DNA from: Tupaia tana
Lineage: Eukaryota; Chordata; Mammalia; Scandentia; Tupaiidae
DNA: 64,000 nt
Direction of reading: 5' to 3'
NCBI GenBank assembly: GCA_026018925.1
Contig: JAKSZU010000008.1
Span: 5,384,415-5,448,414 of the forward strand
Position 1 is the stretch's first letter. Every line of letters begins with the position of its first letter. This document shows, one piece after another, positions 9,961 through 20,856 of the stretch. Below the pieces are notes generated by a model, which did not search any database, had not been told where the DNA came from, and worked only from the letters and a program-made list of their open reading frames with translations. The translations under genes and the position numbers were made by a program.

Positions 9961-10413
9961 GTTTATGCTGAAGCCATTTCCATTCTCATTATATTTGGCA
10001 CCAACTAAAGTTTCTGTCACGTCTTAAAATGGTGTTCTGTATTCAGAATGTAATAATTAATTACTGTTTAGATCTCCTAAACAGAAACAGAACGAAGATG
10101 ATTAAAAGGGATATCGCCATCTACCTGGCTCCTTTGTTTTTCTGGAAAAATTGTCAGATACTTAAATTGAATAAAAGTAAAATTCTAGTTATTAGCATGC
10201 ACTAAATATTTCTAAATATTTTCACATGAAATTAGTGCATTACCTTCTACTAATAAATTTATTTCAGTTCCGCAATAATCCGGGAAAAAAACTGAAGTCA
10301 TCATTTTTTAATCAACATTTTTTTTATTTTGGAAATGAGGCATTAGATTAACGTCCAAAAGCATCTCGAAACACATAATCATCAGCTAATAAACATCTTC
10401 ATACAACCCAAAA
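9961..10413. other. AT-rich stretch without a recognised feature
   Basis: Unique-looking AT-rich sequence between a SINE and a small palindromic element. Confidence 0.35.
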
Positions 10414-10484
10414 TGTATTAGGTCATCGGGAAGTCATGACGTATTTTTCTATGCAAAAACTAGTCATAACTTTCCCAACAAACC
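10414..10484. mobile_element. Small palindromic MITE-like element
   Basis: The two ends form an inverted repeat: 'gggaagtcatgacgtattt' against 'agtcataactttcccaacaa'. The same design recurs at 56272-56344, so this is probably a short non-autonomous DNA transposon. No internal coding sequence. Confidence 0.45.
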
Positions 10485-10688
10485 AATATTTTTAAATAAA
10501 AGATATGTATGAAATACCAATAAATTGGCTAGAGTTAGATTCACTCAGTATTTACACAATTAAACTATATACCATGGACTATACCATTTCCAGAGATATT
10601 GTTTCCAACTGTAGAAATAAGACCTAAACTGACTTAATGTTTAGTCTAGAAAAATGTTTCATACATAATATATATAAGATTCTTCCTA

Positions 10689-10960
10689 GGGAACCAGCAG
10701 TTAGCATAATGGCTATGTCACTGGACTCCCACATAGTCGACCGCGATTCACGTCCCGGACCTGGTGGCTTAAACTCACACCGGGCGCGTGTGCGTGCGTG
10801 CCCAAGATCCCGAGAGGAGAATGAAGAAGGGATTGCGGCGTGACCATCCCCCCTGGGGGGTGATTTCTCGCTTTCTGTCTCTATGTCTCTCTCTGTCTGT
10901 CTGGCGAGTGCACGTGCCCTATAGCAAAAACCTCTCCAAAAAAAAAAAAAAAAAAAAAAA
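10689..10960 (+). repeat. SINE-A with target duplication
   Basis: Full-length copy starting 'ggaaccagcagttagcataa'. The flanks repeat 'agattcttccta' before the head and directly after the A-run, as expected for L1-mediated insertion. Confidence 0.9.
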
Positions 10961-11029
10961 AAGATTCTTCCTAATGCAAAAGTTTCTGAAGTCTTGAGTT
11001 ATAAGACTCACATTTATTTAAGAATTATT

Positions 11030-11205
11030 TTATTGAACTTTATTTATTTGCTTATTTATTTATTTTAATTTGACCAGAGAGGGACAGAGTGAGAGTGAGA
11101 GAGAGAGAGAAAGTGAGAAGGCAAGCCGCCAGGTCCCAGGACTCAAACCGTGATTGGCCATGTGGGAGTCCAGCGCCCTTCACCACCATGCCACCTGCAG
11201 GCCCC
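11030..11205 (-). repeat. SINE-B
   Basis: Antisense: an AT-rich tail of TTTATT units, 'ttgaccagagagggacagag', GA-run, 'aagccgccaggtcccagga', and a head ending 'catgccacctgcaggcccc'. Confidence 0.8.
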
Positions 11206-11452
11206 GCAGGACTCACATTTAGGACATCCTCCTCAAATGATAACCTAAACCTTACTTGATGATGTCCAGGCTGTCAAACTGAAAGGATGTTGGGCCTGCA
11301 ATTCCAGGACAGACGTGTGTAGATTCAGTTAGGGAATGCGCAAACAACTGAGCCAGTAGAGACACTCTCCCTTGCTTCTGTATGTGGGATGCTGCTATAT
11401 CAACTGAAGGGCTGTTGTGAACGAGTGATGACAGCCCTGTAGAAATAACCCA

Positions 11453-11567
11453 GGGCCAGTCAGTGGCATACAGAACCCGGGCAGCTGGACCCTACCGAGT
11501 CCACTGTGCAGTCAGACTCCCAGACCACCTGCTCACATATGCTTGGTTTGAAAAACATGCCCAGTAG
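11453..11567 (+). repeat. Older SINE, 5' half
   Basis: Diverged head 'gggccagtcagtggcataca'. It is interrupted by the SINE-A at 11568-11832 and resumes at 11833. Confidence 0.45.
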
Positions 11568-11832
11568 GGACCAGCAGTTAGCGTAATGGCTGTGTCGCTG
11601 GACTCCCATGTAGTCGACCGTGGTTCGAGTCCCGGACCTGGTGGCTTAAACTCACACCGGGCGCGTGTGCATATGTGCCCAAGATCCTGAGAAGAGAATG
11701 GAGGAGAAGGGATTGCGGTGTGGCCATCCCCCCGGAGGGTGATTTCTTGCTTTCTATGTCTCTGTCTCTCTCTGTCTGTCTGGCGAGTGCACGCACCCTA
11801 TAGCAAAAACCTCTCAAAAAAATAAAATAAAA
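11568..11832 (+). repeat. SINE-A inserted in an older SINE
   Basis: Full-length: 'gggaccagcagttagcgtaa', box B 'ggttcgagtcccgg', core, 'ccctatagcaaaaacctctc', A-rich tail. 'atgcccagta' occurs on both flanks as the target duplication. Confidence 0.9.
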
Positions 11833-11996
11833 ATGCCCAGTATATGTGCATGTGTGCCCCCAAATAGCAGGAGATAATGAAGAAGGGGTTATAGCATGGG
11901 TATCCTCCCTACGGGTGATTTCTCACTCTCCCATCTCTCTCCCTCTCCCTCTCTCTGTTGCTCACTGGTGAGAGCACATGCCCTGTGACAAAACTA
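11833..11996 (+). repeat. Older SINE, 3' half
   Basis: Continues 'gtgcatgtgtgcccccaaat', 'gatttctcactctcccat', CT run, 'acatgccctgtgacaaaact'. Probably the remainder of the copy split by the insertion at 11568. Confidence 0.6.
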
Positions 11997-12194
11997 AAAG
12001 AGGAAATGATTCCGTAAGACACTGTACAAATCTAAGCCGTCGGACACGAAGATCGGTAGAGTGCTTAGTACGCGGATGATGACCAAGAAATGCATTACAT
12101 AAGTGAATACACAGGAATTAGTGAAAGTAAGTAATGAGGAAATGATCGCATAAGAAGAAATTTTTCAATTCTGCTTTTCTTTTATACTCAGAAG

Positions 12195-12648
12195 GATTGA
12201 AAAGAGGATTCAAATAGATCCTGGCACACCAATGTTTGTAGCAGCATTATTCATAATGGCCAAAAAGTAGAAATTACTCAAGTGGTAACAGATAGACGAA
12301 TGGCCAGACGAAATGCGTCTATCCACACCGCGGAATATTATTCAGCCTTACAAAGAAAGAAGTTCTCAGGTAGGCTGCAGTGCAAGGGAATGTCAGGGCA
12401 TTGTGCCAAGTAATGGAGAATCCTGCCTCCCCGAGGTGCCCAGACGAGATAACTTACAGAGACATGAAGTAGAACAGAGGTTACCGGCGGTAGGCGGAGG
12501 GGCAGTGGGAGTGATTATTTAATGAGTGCAGTCCCTGATCGGGGTAATGGAAAAGTCTGCACGTGGATGATGGTGACGGTGCACACGACTGCGAAGGTGC
12601 TTCGTGGTGTGGAACGCAGCATTCGAAATGGTTAAAGGGTGCACTTTA
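12195..12648 (+). repeat. Old L1 3' end
   Basis: Recognisable L1 3' landmarks: 'attattcataatggccaaaa', 'ggaatattattcagccttac', 'ggttaccggcggtaggcgga', and the final 'gaaatggttaaagggtgcac'. Diverged, so from an old L1 subfamily. No open frame. Confidence 0.75.
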
Positions 12649-12649
12649 C

Positions 12650-12692
<43 letters not shown>

Positions 12693-12726
12693 ATATATAT
12701 ACATATATATACATATACACACACAT
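12649..12726 (+). repeat. (TG)n and (TA)-rich microsatellite
   Basis: About 18 TG units followed by a TATATA/CATATA section, at the end of the L1 fragment. Confidence 0.95.
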
Positions 12727-12849
12727 TTACCTAACTAAAAAATAAAGAAATGTTATCACATATTGAAATGTTATGGATATTAGCTTTTTGCTGTTGTTGT
12801 TAAAGAAAGAACTGAAAAAGACATGCAAAAGATTTGTAAAGATTTCTGC

Positions 12850-13795
12850 TTCTAGGGAGGTGAAGTGGAGACCCTATTTTAAAACCCCCTCTGCTAAGTA
12901 CAACTGGACGTACTAGACATGAACACACAAACAAACATAAGAAGACTCTGAAAGACGAGATGAAGCAAATCCTGCCAGAACCTCAAGACCCAAGGAATGA
13001 CATGACGATAAGTTTCTGTTGTTTGTTTGTTTGTTTTTGGTGGAGTCCTTTTCTCACTTATTTCAGAATTAGAGCTTAACAAACCAAAATACAGGAAATA
13101 TCAATGAGGGCAGATGATAAAAAGTCTGAACAAACAAAGGGAAGTCTGGCAAGACAGAAAACTTCGATCCCAATCGGACTCCACAGAAACACTGTGGCCC
13201 CGCCCCCACACATGCCAGCAGAAGCCAGGTAGGGACCCCAGACCCCTACCTGGCAAGGCTGTGAGGAGGCACCTAACACCCCCAGAGCAGTGTCAGAGGA
13301 GGCAAAGGAGGAGTGGGGCTCTTCATCTTCAAACGGGACTAGAAAACCCACCCTGGCATCAGGAGAGACTAAAGGGAAGCCTACACCTCCACCCCGAGTC
13401 AGCAAGGAGGTCTGCTCCCACCCTCTGGGAGTGTGAGGAGTGGGTCAGGCGGGGAGTCAGTACTTTCACCCCATGGAGCTGTCACAGGCCACCCCACCAC
13501 ACGTGTCAGTGCAGTGCCTGGGAGCAAGAATGCAGCATCTGTACCACTCGCTGCAGAAGAAGCCGAGGAGAGCAGCACTCCAACCCTCCTAGACAAGGAC
13601 CCCTGTGCCACCTGGGCCTCTGCGGGCCACGGGGGAAGCCTGGACTTCCATCCCCACCCAGTGCTCGTGGGGCAGTGCCCCTTTCCCTGCAGAATGTGCC
13701 AGAGGAGCTCAGCTGACAGGGAAGACTGAAATGAGATCCAGGGTCTCCTAATACAACGCCCGAAGGTGTCGGTCATAGCAGGAGCCAGGAAGATC
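12850..13795 (+). repeat. Possible old L1 5' end segment
   Basis: GC-rich, CCACC-rich sequence with phrases such as 'gtggggcagtgcccctttcc' and 'agcaggagccaggaagatct' that resemble the 5' region of old mammalian L1s. A 200-codon frame crosses it (13114-13716), but its peptide is low-complexity and Pro/Arg-rich without domain pattern, so I do not call a gene. The assignment rests on recall, not on a search. Confidence 0.35.
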
Positions 13796-13810
13796 TCAAA
13801 ATGAATTTTA

Positions 13811-14086
13811 TTTTATTATTACCATTATTATTATTATTGTAGAGGTTTTTGCTATAGGGCACGTGTGCTCACCAGAAAGACAGAGAGAGACAGAGCGACA
13901 AAAAGCGAGAAATCACCCCAGGGGGATGGCCACACCACAAGCCCTTCTCCTCCGTTCTCCTCTAGGGATCCTGGGCACGCACACACATGCACCCAGTGTG
14001 AATTTGAGTCACCAGGTCCGGGACTCAAACTGCGGTCAACTACATGGGAATTCAGCAACATAGCCATTACGCCAACTGCTGGTCCT
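13811..14086 (-). repeat. SINE-A with target duplication
   Basis: Antisense copy from 'gaggtttttgctatagggca' to 'ccaactgctggtcc'. 'tcaaaatgaatttta' is repeated at 13796-13810 and 14087-14101. Confidence 0.9.
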
Positions 14087-14109
14087 TCAAAATGAATTTT
14101 ACCAGTCAA

Positions 14110-14340
14110 GAAATAAATGCTGTTGTGAACTGAATTTTTATGGACTGAATTCCCCTTCACCCCAAAGCATGTGTGTATTGAAATCTTAACCCAGAGTGTT
14201 TGAGAATGTGACAGTATTTGGAGATGTGATTTGAAAGAGGTGCTTAGCGTAAAATGGGACCTCACAGGCGGGCCAGTCCTCTGAAACTAGTGTCTTTATG
14301 ATCTTGATCTATTAAAGCTAAAACTGCCTTTCTTGAAATT
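14110..14340 (+). repeat. Possible MaLR-type LTR fragment
   Basis: It resembles a MaLR/ERVL-type LTR: 'tattgaaatcttaaccca', 'gaatgtgacagtatttggag', 'ggacctcacaggcgggcca', 'tagtgtctttatgatctt'. No paired end is visible. Confidence 0.4.
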
Positions 14341-14344
14341 AAAA

Positions 14345-14660
14345 AAAAATATGAAAGATACCTATTTAGTGACCATACTACGCTATATAGCCTCAACTAG
14401 GTGCTACTTAGAACATATTCATGCTGCTCACAGTTTCATGCCTAAAGTCAAACATGTGTTCAAAAATATGTATATGTCAGCTGAACTTGCTACTGAAAGT
14501 AGTTAGATTAATTAAGATGTTTTGTGAATCAATAAAATACACGGGGAAAAGTGAATGGAAAGCAACTGCAGATACTAGAGACAGTGTGGGAGGAGAGTGG
14601 GAAATGGCAGAGGGTGAGAAATAGGGGGAAAATATAGGGTTACAGTCTTAAAAAGTCATC
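14345..14660 (+). repeat. L1 3' UTR fragment
   Basis: It matches in order the 3' UTR of the half-L1 at 47212-49958: 'aactaggtgctactta', 'agtagttagatta', 'gggaggagagtgggaaatgg', 'cagagggtgaga'. It runs up to a TC/C-run (14672-14698) just before the provirus. Confidence 0.7.
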
Positions 14661-14714
14661 AAACAGCGCCAGTCTCTCTCTCTCTCTCCCCCCCCCCTTT
14701 CCACTGAGTGCTAT

Positions 14715-15260
14715 TGTTAGGCCGACCGGCGCTATGCCGGGCCACCCAAAGTCCGGTCAGTTCACGACAGCCCCAAACAACCACAACAGTCGGTTCTTGA
14801 TGCAAAGCACAAGAGGTTTTATTGCTGGCATGCCAGGGCCTCACTCACAGTCTTTGCCAGACGTGCGAGTAGAAGCCCCCAGCAAGGGAGCCTTTGGCAT
14901 TATAAAGCCTGGGAAGGGGGGCTTGGGGGTCTGGAATGAGGAAGTCAGATGAGGGGCTTTTTACAGTTTGGGTTGCTGCGGCCTTAAAACTGCCAACCAC
15001 TTACAAAAACATTTTACAAAACCACTTGCAAGATCATTTTGCAAACTGCTCATAAGAACATTCTGCAGAGGTGTTAACAGAGTCAGCAAGATCAGCTCAG
15101 GATCACAACAAAGTTAGCTCAAGGAGGAAGAGCATCCGGTAGGGGGTTTTAGGTGGTCTGCCAACCACAAAGATTGCTCAAGCTCTTGTACAGAAGCAGA
15201 AAAAGCAAAAAGTTAAGTTTTAACAAAGTACAAACTAGATGGCGGATTTTTATTCTAACA
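14715..15260 (-). repeat. 3' LTR of the gammaretroviral provirus
   Basis: 546 bp, TG...CA with inverted ends TGTTAG/CTAACA. On the minus strand U3 begins at 15260; a TATA-like 'ctttataatgcc' lies near 14900 and an AATAAA at about 14818-14823, followed by R/U5. It differs from the other LTR by one G missing in 'ccagggcctcac'. Confidence 0.97.
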
Positions 15261-15279
15261 TTCCCCCATTTTCTGTTTT
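15261..15279 (-). promoter_or_regulatory. Polypurine tract
   Basis: On the minus strand 'aaaacagaaaatgggggaa' abuts the U3 start TGTTAG. This is the plus-strand primer site of reverse transcription, and its purine run ending in five Gs and AA is typical of gammaretroviruses. Confidence 0.9.
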
Positions 15280-15301
15280 GAGAGGATTTTAATCATAAAA
15301 T

Positions 15302-16361
15302 CTAAGTATTAAAACATGTCTCTTGTTGCTGCAGGGCTTGATATTGTTGCCGAAGCATGAGAACGTGAACAGCACTAACACGTTCTCTGATGAAAGAAAC
15401 TAAACGGTTTAAGATGCAGGGCCCGAAGGTCAGGATGAGGAAGAGTATTATTAAAGGGCCAAGCAACGTAGAAATCAGGGTGGTAAGCCATGGGGAGCGG
15501 CTATACCAGCTTTCAAACCATCCTTGTTGAGACTCTCGGTCCCTGCGTCTGGAGTCTAGCCGTTCCCTAAGCTTAGACATCGAGTCTAGTATAACTCCAG
15601 AGTGGTCAGTATAGAAACAGCATTGTTCATTTAAAGCAGCACATAAGCCTCCTTCTTTTAGAAATAAGAGATCTAGGCCCCGCCTATTTTGCAAAACTAC
15701 CTCAGAAAGAGAGGTTAGAGATTCTTGGAGTTTAGTAATAGAGCCTTCTATGGCCCGTAAGTCATTATCTATGGCTCTTTGAAGACTGTCTAAATATTGG
15801 GGAGTCTGGATAAGGGCAGCCGTACCTGTACCAATCCCAGCAGAAACTCCGATACCCAATAAGATTGCCAAGGTTACAGAAATAGGTTCCCTTTTTTGTC
15901 TATAATGGGCATGGTCAAATAGAGTTTCAAAACTGTCTGAGTCATAGTAGAGGATTCGTGGGAGGATCTGCACTAGAACACAGTAGTCAGTTTCAGGATT
16001 AAACACCGAAGTATGTATGCAAGGGGTTAAACCAGTGTTACAAGCCCACCAACGCCCTAGAGGAGGGACTAAGTAAGCATTCGCTGGGTGTGCAGTGGAA
16101 GAAGTTACATTGCAAAGGGCCAGCAGGTCTGAAGGGATTTTGCCTAGACATGTGCCTTGTCCGGAGACCGAAGTTAAGGTAAGGGTTGTGTTCCAGTTAC
16201 AGTGATGGGAGGAAGGAGATGTGGTGTAATTTTCTGAGAGGGCAATGCCCTCATAATAAGGGGGGCTGGAAGTCAAGCACAACCAACAGGAATCAGTCAA
16301 ATCTGGGCTGGAAGAGTTTAGAGCCAGAAAGGCACCTTGTAGGAGGTTAAAGAGATTTTGT
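15302..16361 (-). CDS. env: Env 3' part: SU C-terminus and complete TM
   Basis: Open from upstream of its first Met at 16300 to the stop at 15302. Counting from that Met: the SU CxxC motif CWLC at residues 5-8, a furin-type site RQKR at 134-137, a hydrophobic fusion peptide after it, the 17-residue immunosuppressive-type segment at 203-219, the TM CX6CC at 220-228, a membrane span at about 271-297, and a short tail with a YQAL tyrosine motif. CxxC plus CX6CC is the pattern of gamma-type Envs with a covalent SU-TM link. The frame is separated from the SU N-terminal part by a one-base shift in a C-run at about 16372-16384. Such Envs act at the cell surface in receptor binding and membrane fusion. 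As written this one is not translated from its own start. Confidence 0.9.
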
Positions 16362-17390
16362 CTAGTTACGGGAGGGGGGCTGAGCAGAGAAAGAGGAGGG
16401 GGTTGTTGGAAGGGGAAAGAGTTTACTTGTGGGCAAGGAGGGCTGGGCAGGGGTAGCAGCCTTTTGTATTGATTGTGTGGAGGAATGGGTATGAACGGCC
16501 GATGGGGATGACAGTGAGGGAGGGCGGGCAGGTAAGAGATTTTGGGCTTTGTCGGGTTTTATATGAAATTTCCGACCAGAGAGAACAGGGTTTGGACCGA
16601 CTGGCCTGGGAGGCAAAGGGAGGATCTGAAGTTTTATGGTGAAAATGAGTCCCGGGTGGTCTGCCATTGGCCCCCTATATAGACGGAGTCCCCACATTTT
16701 TCCTTTAGTCCAGTCCCGGTGGGTTTTTCCCTGTGTGGTAAAGGATATTTTCAAAGGGTTACACCAAGTATAAACACAGAGATTTACAGAGGTCTGATTA
16801 AAAAGAACGGTAATGGAATCCCAGGGAGAGGAGGGTTTCCAGTTGGCATTACCGGAAGTTTCACATCCCCAAGATTTACAGAAAAAGTAGTCTAGCCCCC
16901 CACATTTTTGAGCATTATTTTTGGACCGGTCATTTCTAGGGCAAATATAAAAAGTACTTTCATGTAACGTCATTCGGTCTTTAAGAAATTTACATCCTGG
17001 TTTACGGTGGACCCCCCAGAGATCCGAGAAAGAGACTTTTTGAACTGCTTTAGGCCCTTGTACCGAGTGAGTGGGGATGTCCCAGGTATCTAATCCAGCA
17101 ACAAGAGCACAGAAATCAGGGTACAGGGTAGGCCACCAAGTCCAGGGAGGCTTTTGGCTGGTAACCGACCAGGCCACTTCCCCCGTCTGGGAAATGACCT
17201 GCCAGGTCAGGAGTTGGGGCGCATGGGGGTTATAGCTACTTATCAGAGGAAGCACAGTCAGCAGGAGGAGCAGAATGTTCCCGGCGAATGCGGAGTTTGA
17301 GGGGGTTGTCCTGCTTTTCCAATGTCCAGGTGGCATCCGATGGAGGAGCAGGTTTGGCATGAGACGCATGGATCCAAGCGGCGATGCCAT
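16362..17390 (-). CDS. env: Env 5' part: signal region and SU, ends in frameshift
   Basis: 342 codons from Met at 17390 to a stop at 16362. A hydrophobic signal segment ([13 protein letters not shown], residues about 39-51) precedes a mature start near SYNPHAPQ, which resembles the N-terminal His motif of gammaretroviral SU. The receptor-binding part is Cys-rich and includes [10 protein letters not shown]; a Pro/Ser/Thr-rich hinge follows at about 270-340. The stop comes directly after the hinge because of a one-base shift in 'agccccccctccc'-type sequence. Its start lies inside the 3' end of pol (155 nt overlap), usual for this genus. Several upstream Met codons make the exact start uncertain. 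Confidence 0.85.
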   Translation of the reverse strand: MASPLGSMRLMPNLLLHRMPPGHWKSRTTPSNSAFAGNILLLLLTVLPLISSYNPHAPQLLTWQVISQTGEVAWSVTSQKPPWTWWPTLYPDFCALVAGLDTWDIPTHSVQGPKAVQKVSFSDLWGVHRKPGCKFLKDRMTLHESTFYICPRNDRSKNNAQKCGGLDYFFCKSWGCETSGNANWKPSSPWDSITVLFNQTSVNLCVYTWCNPLKISFTTQGKTHRDWTKGKMWGLRLYRGPMADHPGLIFTIKLQILPLPPRPVGPNPVLSGRKFHIKPDKAQNLLPARPPSLSSPSAVHTHSSTQSIQKAATPAQPSLPTSKLFPLPTTPSSFSAQPPSRN

Positions 17391-18351
17391 CGACTTTTAT
17401 TGCCGTGGGGGTGGTCAGCAATACCAGGTAGGGTCCCTTCCAGCGTGGCTCTAGGTTTGTTGTACGATGTCGCCGGACGTACACAGAGTCTCCGACCTGG
17501 AACCGATGAGGCACTTGAGTTTCCCCTGGTTTATAATCCTCAGTGAGTTGACTCCAGATCTCTTTTTGTACTGTTTCTAGGGCCTTTAGCCTGGTGTAGA
17601 GGGATTGAGAAAGGTGAGAACTAGAGAGAGGAAAAATCATAGCCGTTAATGGGGGCGGGGCCCCATATAGAAGTTCAAAAGGGGTTAAGTTATAGGGTCC
17701 GGGGGTGTTCCGTACACGGAACAGGGCGAAAGGAAGGAGGACTGTCCAGTCTTGTATGCCAGTCTCTAAGGTCAATTTAGTCATGGCCTCTTTTAAGGTT
17801 CTATTTATACGCTCTACCTGTCCTGAACTTTGGGGTCTATAGGCACAGTGTAATTTCCAATCGGACCCCAGGATCCTGGCCAGTCCCTGACTGATCTGGG
17901 CAACAAAGGCAGGGCCATTGTCAGAGCCGATAACGAGCGGCACACCAAACCTGGGGAAGATTTCTTCTAGAATTATTTTGACTACAACTTGTGCAGTTTC
18001 TTTTTTTGTGGGGAAGGCCTCAACCCATCCAGAAAAGGTGTCCACCAGTACCAATAAATATTTAAGACCATATTTGCCCGGTTTTATTTCGGTGAAATCT
18101 ATTTCCCAGTGGCTTCCTGGGCGATTTCCTCGGAGCCGTTTTCCCGGTGGTACTGCATTTGGGCAAGCATTGACTAATTGACAAGGTTTACAGTTTTTTA
18201 TCGTCATTTCGGCCAATTTGTGTAGGTTTAAGATGTGAAATGAGGATCGCCGGACGGACGTTGTCAGATGTTTTAAGCCTAGATGGGTCAATTTATGGAG
18301 CTGCTTGAGAAAAGCTATAGCTTGTTTCAGGGGAAGGATGGTTTTTTCCAT
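17236..18351 (-). CDS. pol: Pol integrase domain
   Basis: 371 codons as an open frame from an internal Met; in a normal provirus it would be the C-terminal part of Pol. The zinc-binding HHCC site is visible (H19, H23, C54, C57). The catalytic triad is present as D85 in WEIDFTE, D144 in GSDNGPA and E180 in GQVERIN. A C-terminal SH3-like region with VGDSVYVRR and [10 protein letters not shown] follows. It would insert viral DNA into chromosomes. It is shifted by one base from the RT/RNase H frame at an A6 run near 18342-18347. Confidence 0.93.
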   Translation of the reverse strand: MEKTILPLKQAIAFLKQLHKLTHLGLKHLTTSVRRSSFHILNLHKLAEMTIKNCKPCQLVNACPNAVPPGKRLRGNRPGSHWEIDFTEIKPGKYGLKYLLVLVDTFSGWVEAFPTKKETAQVVVKIILEEIFPRFGVPLVIGSDNGPAFVAQISQGLARILGSDWKLHCAYRPQSSGQVERINRTLKEAMTKLTLETGIQDWTVLLPFALFRVRNTPGPYNLTPFELLYGAPPPLTAMIFPLSSSHLSQSLYTRLKALETVQKEIWSQLTEDYKPGETQVPHRFQVGDSVYVRRHRTTNLEPRWKGPYLVLLTTPTAIKVDGIAAWIHASHAKPAPPSDATWTLEKQDNPLKLRIRREHSAPPADCASSDK

Positions 18352-20851
18352 TTAAAGTTTTCCGGATTCCCTCAGGAGTCACCGTATGAGGGCCCAGTTT
18401 GTTAATTTCTAGTATATCTTGCTCCGTATAAGTAAAAGTTTGAGCTGGAGTCTCTTTATCTTGGGTTGTTGTTGATTGAACCGGCAATATGTTAAGTCCT
18501 TGGGCGGCGCGTTTAGCTGCCTGGTCAGCCCGCCGGTTCCCTTCTGCCACCCGGGTGCTCCCCTTTTGGTGTCCCAGACAGTGGATAATGGCCACTCGTT
18601 TGGGGAGATGTACAGCTTCTATCAGATTTAAAATCTGTTCTTTGTATTTTATGTCTTTGCCTGCCGAGGTTAATAAGCCCCTGTGGCTATAGATAGCCCC
18701 ATGAATGTGTGCGGTAGCGAAAGCGTACCGACTGTCTGTGTAAATATTGATAGTCCTTCCCTCAGCTAGGCGTAGGGCTTGTGTTAAGGCTATAAGTTCA
18801 GCCTTTTGAGCAGAAGTTCCCTCAGGCAAACTGCTTACCCAGATGATTTGTTCGTCGTCCACCACCGCCGCCCCTGCCACCCTTTTACCTTCGATGAGAT
18901 AGCTGCTCCCATCCGTGTACCAAGTCAATTGGGCATTCGGCAACGGCTGGTCCTGGAGATCCCGTCGAATTCCAGTTGTTTCTGCTAGGATTTCTTGGCA
19001 GGTGTGGGTGACTGTTTCTGAAGCTGAAGTGTCGGGCAGCAGTGTGGCCGGGTTAAGAATGGCTGGCGGTCCGAATTGGACTCTGTCCTTGTCTAATAAA
19101 AGGCTCTGGTAGTGGGTCATGCGAGCATTAGAAAGCCATCGGTCAGGAGGTTGCCGAACCACGCTTTCTAGAGCATGAGGTGCAATGACTAACAACTTTT
19201 GTCCCATAGTTAATTTGTCAGAGTCTTTTACTAGAGTTGCCACTGCCGCAATAGATCGCAGACAAGCTGGCCATCCTCCAGCCACTGGATCTAACTTTTT
19301 GGAAAGATAAGCCACCGGTCTTTTCCAGGGTCCCAGGGGCTGTGTGAGCACTCCTCGAGCTATTCCCTTCCTTTCATCCACATACAGAGTGAAGGGTTTT
19401 GTTACATCTGGTAATGTTAAGGCTGGGGCCGATAGCAAGGCCTCTTTAATGTTGTCAAAAGCCCGCTGGTGCTCAGGGCCCCAGTCAAAGGGGATTCCCT
19501 CCTTGGTCAATGGATAGAGAGGTGCGGCTAGGGTGGCAAACCCTGGAATCCATATACGGCAAAACCCAGCTGTTCCCAGGAATTCTCGTACCTGACGAGC
19601 CGTACGAGGAACTGGGATTTGGGTTACGGTTCGTTTTCTGGCCTCCGTTAGGTATCTTTTTCCTCCTTTTAGGGTATAGCCCAGATAAGTTACCTCCTTT
19701 TTGCAGATCTGGGCCTTCTTGGCTGAGGCTCGATACCCCAGGCGGGCCAGTTCCTCAAGTAGGAGTTCTGTGCCGTGTTGGCAGGTTGTCTCCGTAGTTC
19801 CTGCAAGCAGTAGGTCATCTACATATTGGAGAAGAGTTATTTCGGGGTGGCTGGCTCTAAAGTGGGCAAGGTCTTGGTGAAGAGCCTCGTCAAAGATAGT
19901 CGGCGAATGCCGGAAGCCCTGAGGGAGCCGCGTCCATGTCAACTGCCCCGTAATCCCAGAGTCAGGATCCCTCCATTCAAAAGCAAAGATGCTCTGGCTG
20001 GCAGGGTGCAGTCTCAAACAGAAGAAAGCATCTTTTAAGTCCAAAACGGTGTACCAATCACGGTTGGGAGGGAGGGAACTAAGCAAATTATATGGATTAG
20101 GCACGGTAGGATGAATATCCTGGACTTGCCGGTTGACTTCCCGTAAGTCCTGCACAGGGCGATAGTCATTGGTGCCAGGCTTTTTAACAGGCAATAAGGG
20201 CGTATTCCAGGGTGATTGGCACTTTTTAAGAATCCCCAAATCTAAAAGGCGTTGGATATGGGGTTTGATGCCCTCTCTGGCTTCTCTGGTCATAGGGTAT
20301 TGGCGCACCGCTACCGGAACTGAAGTTGCTTTTAGTTCTATCACTACCGGGGGTCTGTTAATCGCCATGCCCATTCCAGCTGTCTCAGCCCATGCTCCTG
20401 GATGTTTTTGCAACCAAATCTGGAGGGGGGCCACATTATTGTGTGGGTCCTTGTGTGGGTCCTTGTAAAGCTGGTGTTCATCATCTAGGCGCATGGTCAG
20501 GATTAAGGTTTGTGCGTTATGTGAGACCTTTGGCCCTTCTGGAGCAAAGTTGATTTGGGCCCCCATTTTAGTGAGTAAGTCTCTTCCAAGTAAAGGAGTC
20601 GGACATTCAGGGATCACCAAGAAAGAGTGGGTCACTTGTCCTTTTCCTAAGTCTACAGTTCTTCTGGTAGTCCATTGATATTGCTGATGTCCTGTGGCCC
20701 CCATGACCCAGGATTTTTTCTTAGAGAGTGGCCCCGATGGTGCAAGTAATACAGAATGTTGTGCTCCCGTGTCTACCAGGAAATTAATTGGTTTCCCCTC
20801 CACCTTCAGAGTTACCCTAGGCTCAGGGAGGGGCTCTGAGCCCCGTCTCCC
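18293..20851 (-). CDS. pol: Pol protease, reverse transcriptase and RNase H
   Basis: In the same frame as the end of gag, directly after the UAG at 20852. Counting from the Met at 20803: protease motif LVDTGA with D11, 'LLGRDLL' closing the protease, RT from about 150, fingers/palm LDLKDAFF at 255-262, catalytic YVDD at 327-330, RNase H residues D631 (YTDGSS), E669, D690 and D760. The order and spacing are those of a gammaretroviral Pol. Translation depends on suppression of the gag stop. The frame runs off into a stop at 18293 because of the one-base shift before integrase. No internal stop codon lies in the 836 codons. Confidence 0.95.
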   Translation of the reverse strand, partial: GRRGSEPLPEPRVTLKVEGKPINFLVDTGAQHSVLLAPSGPLSKKKSWVMGATGHQQYQWTTRRTVDLGKGQVTHSFLVIPECPTPLLGRDLLTKMGAQINFAPEGPKVSHNAQTLILTMRLDDEHQLYKDPHKDPHNNVAPLQIWLQKHPGAWAETAGMGMAINRPPVVIELKATSVPVAVRQYPMTREAREGIKPHIQRLLDLGILKKCQSPWNTPLLPVKKPGTNDYRPVQDLREVNRQVQDIHPTVPNPYNLLSSLPPNRDWYTVLDLKDAFFCLRLHPASQSIFAFEWRDPDSGITGQLTWTRLPQGFRHSPTIFDEALHQDLAHFRASHPEITLLQYVDDLLLAGTTETTCQHGTELLLEELARLGYRASAKKAQICKKEVTYLGYTLKGGKRYLTEARKRTVTQIPVPRTARQVREFLGTAGFCRIWIPGFATLAAPLYPLTKEGIPFDWGPEHQRAFDNIKEALLSAPALTLPDVTKPFTLYVDERKGIARGVLTQPLGPWKRPVAYLSKKLDPVAGGWPACLRSIAAVATLVKDSDKLTMGQKLLVIAPHALESVVRQPPDRWLSNARMTHYQSLLLDKDRVQFGPPAILNPATLLPDTSASETVTHTCQEILAETTGIRRDLQDQPLPNAQLTWYTDGSSYLIEGKRVAGAAVVDDEQIIWVSSLPEGTSAQKAELIALTQALRLAEGRTINIYTDSRYAFATAHIHGAIYSHRGLLTSAGKDIKYKEQILNLIEAVHLPKRVAIIHCLGHQKGSTRVAEGNRRADQAAKRAAQGLNILPVQSTTTQDKETPAQTFTYTEQDILEINKLGPHTVTPEGIRKTLNGKNHPSPETSYSFSQAAP

Positions 20852-20856
20852 CTAGT
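20812..20856 (-). promoter_or_regulatory. Gag-Pol read-through signal
   Basis: The gag frame ends GAC-TAG (TAG at 20854-20852). After an 8-nt spacer comes a perfect hairpin arm pair, 'ggggctcagagcccc' (20830-20844), followed by sequence that could pair as a pseudoknot. This is the known arrangement by which gammaretroviruses read through UAG. The pairing is seen; the efficiency is not. Confidence 0.8.

Noticed and set aside
9431-10027. Pro/Ser and Gly/Arg/Glu repeat frames on both strands
   Set aside because: They are translations of the GGAGA/GGGGA array within a SINE.
13114-13716. 200-codon frame
   Set aside because: Low-complexity Arg/Pro/Ser-rich peptide in a likely old L1 5' segment, with no homology I recognise. 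Several other frames are also open here because of the base composition.
14734-14952. Frame repeated in both LTRs
   Set aside because: It lies in the untranslated LTR, antisense to transcription. I see no accessory gene.
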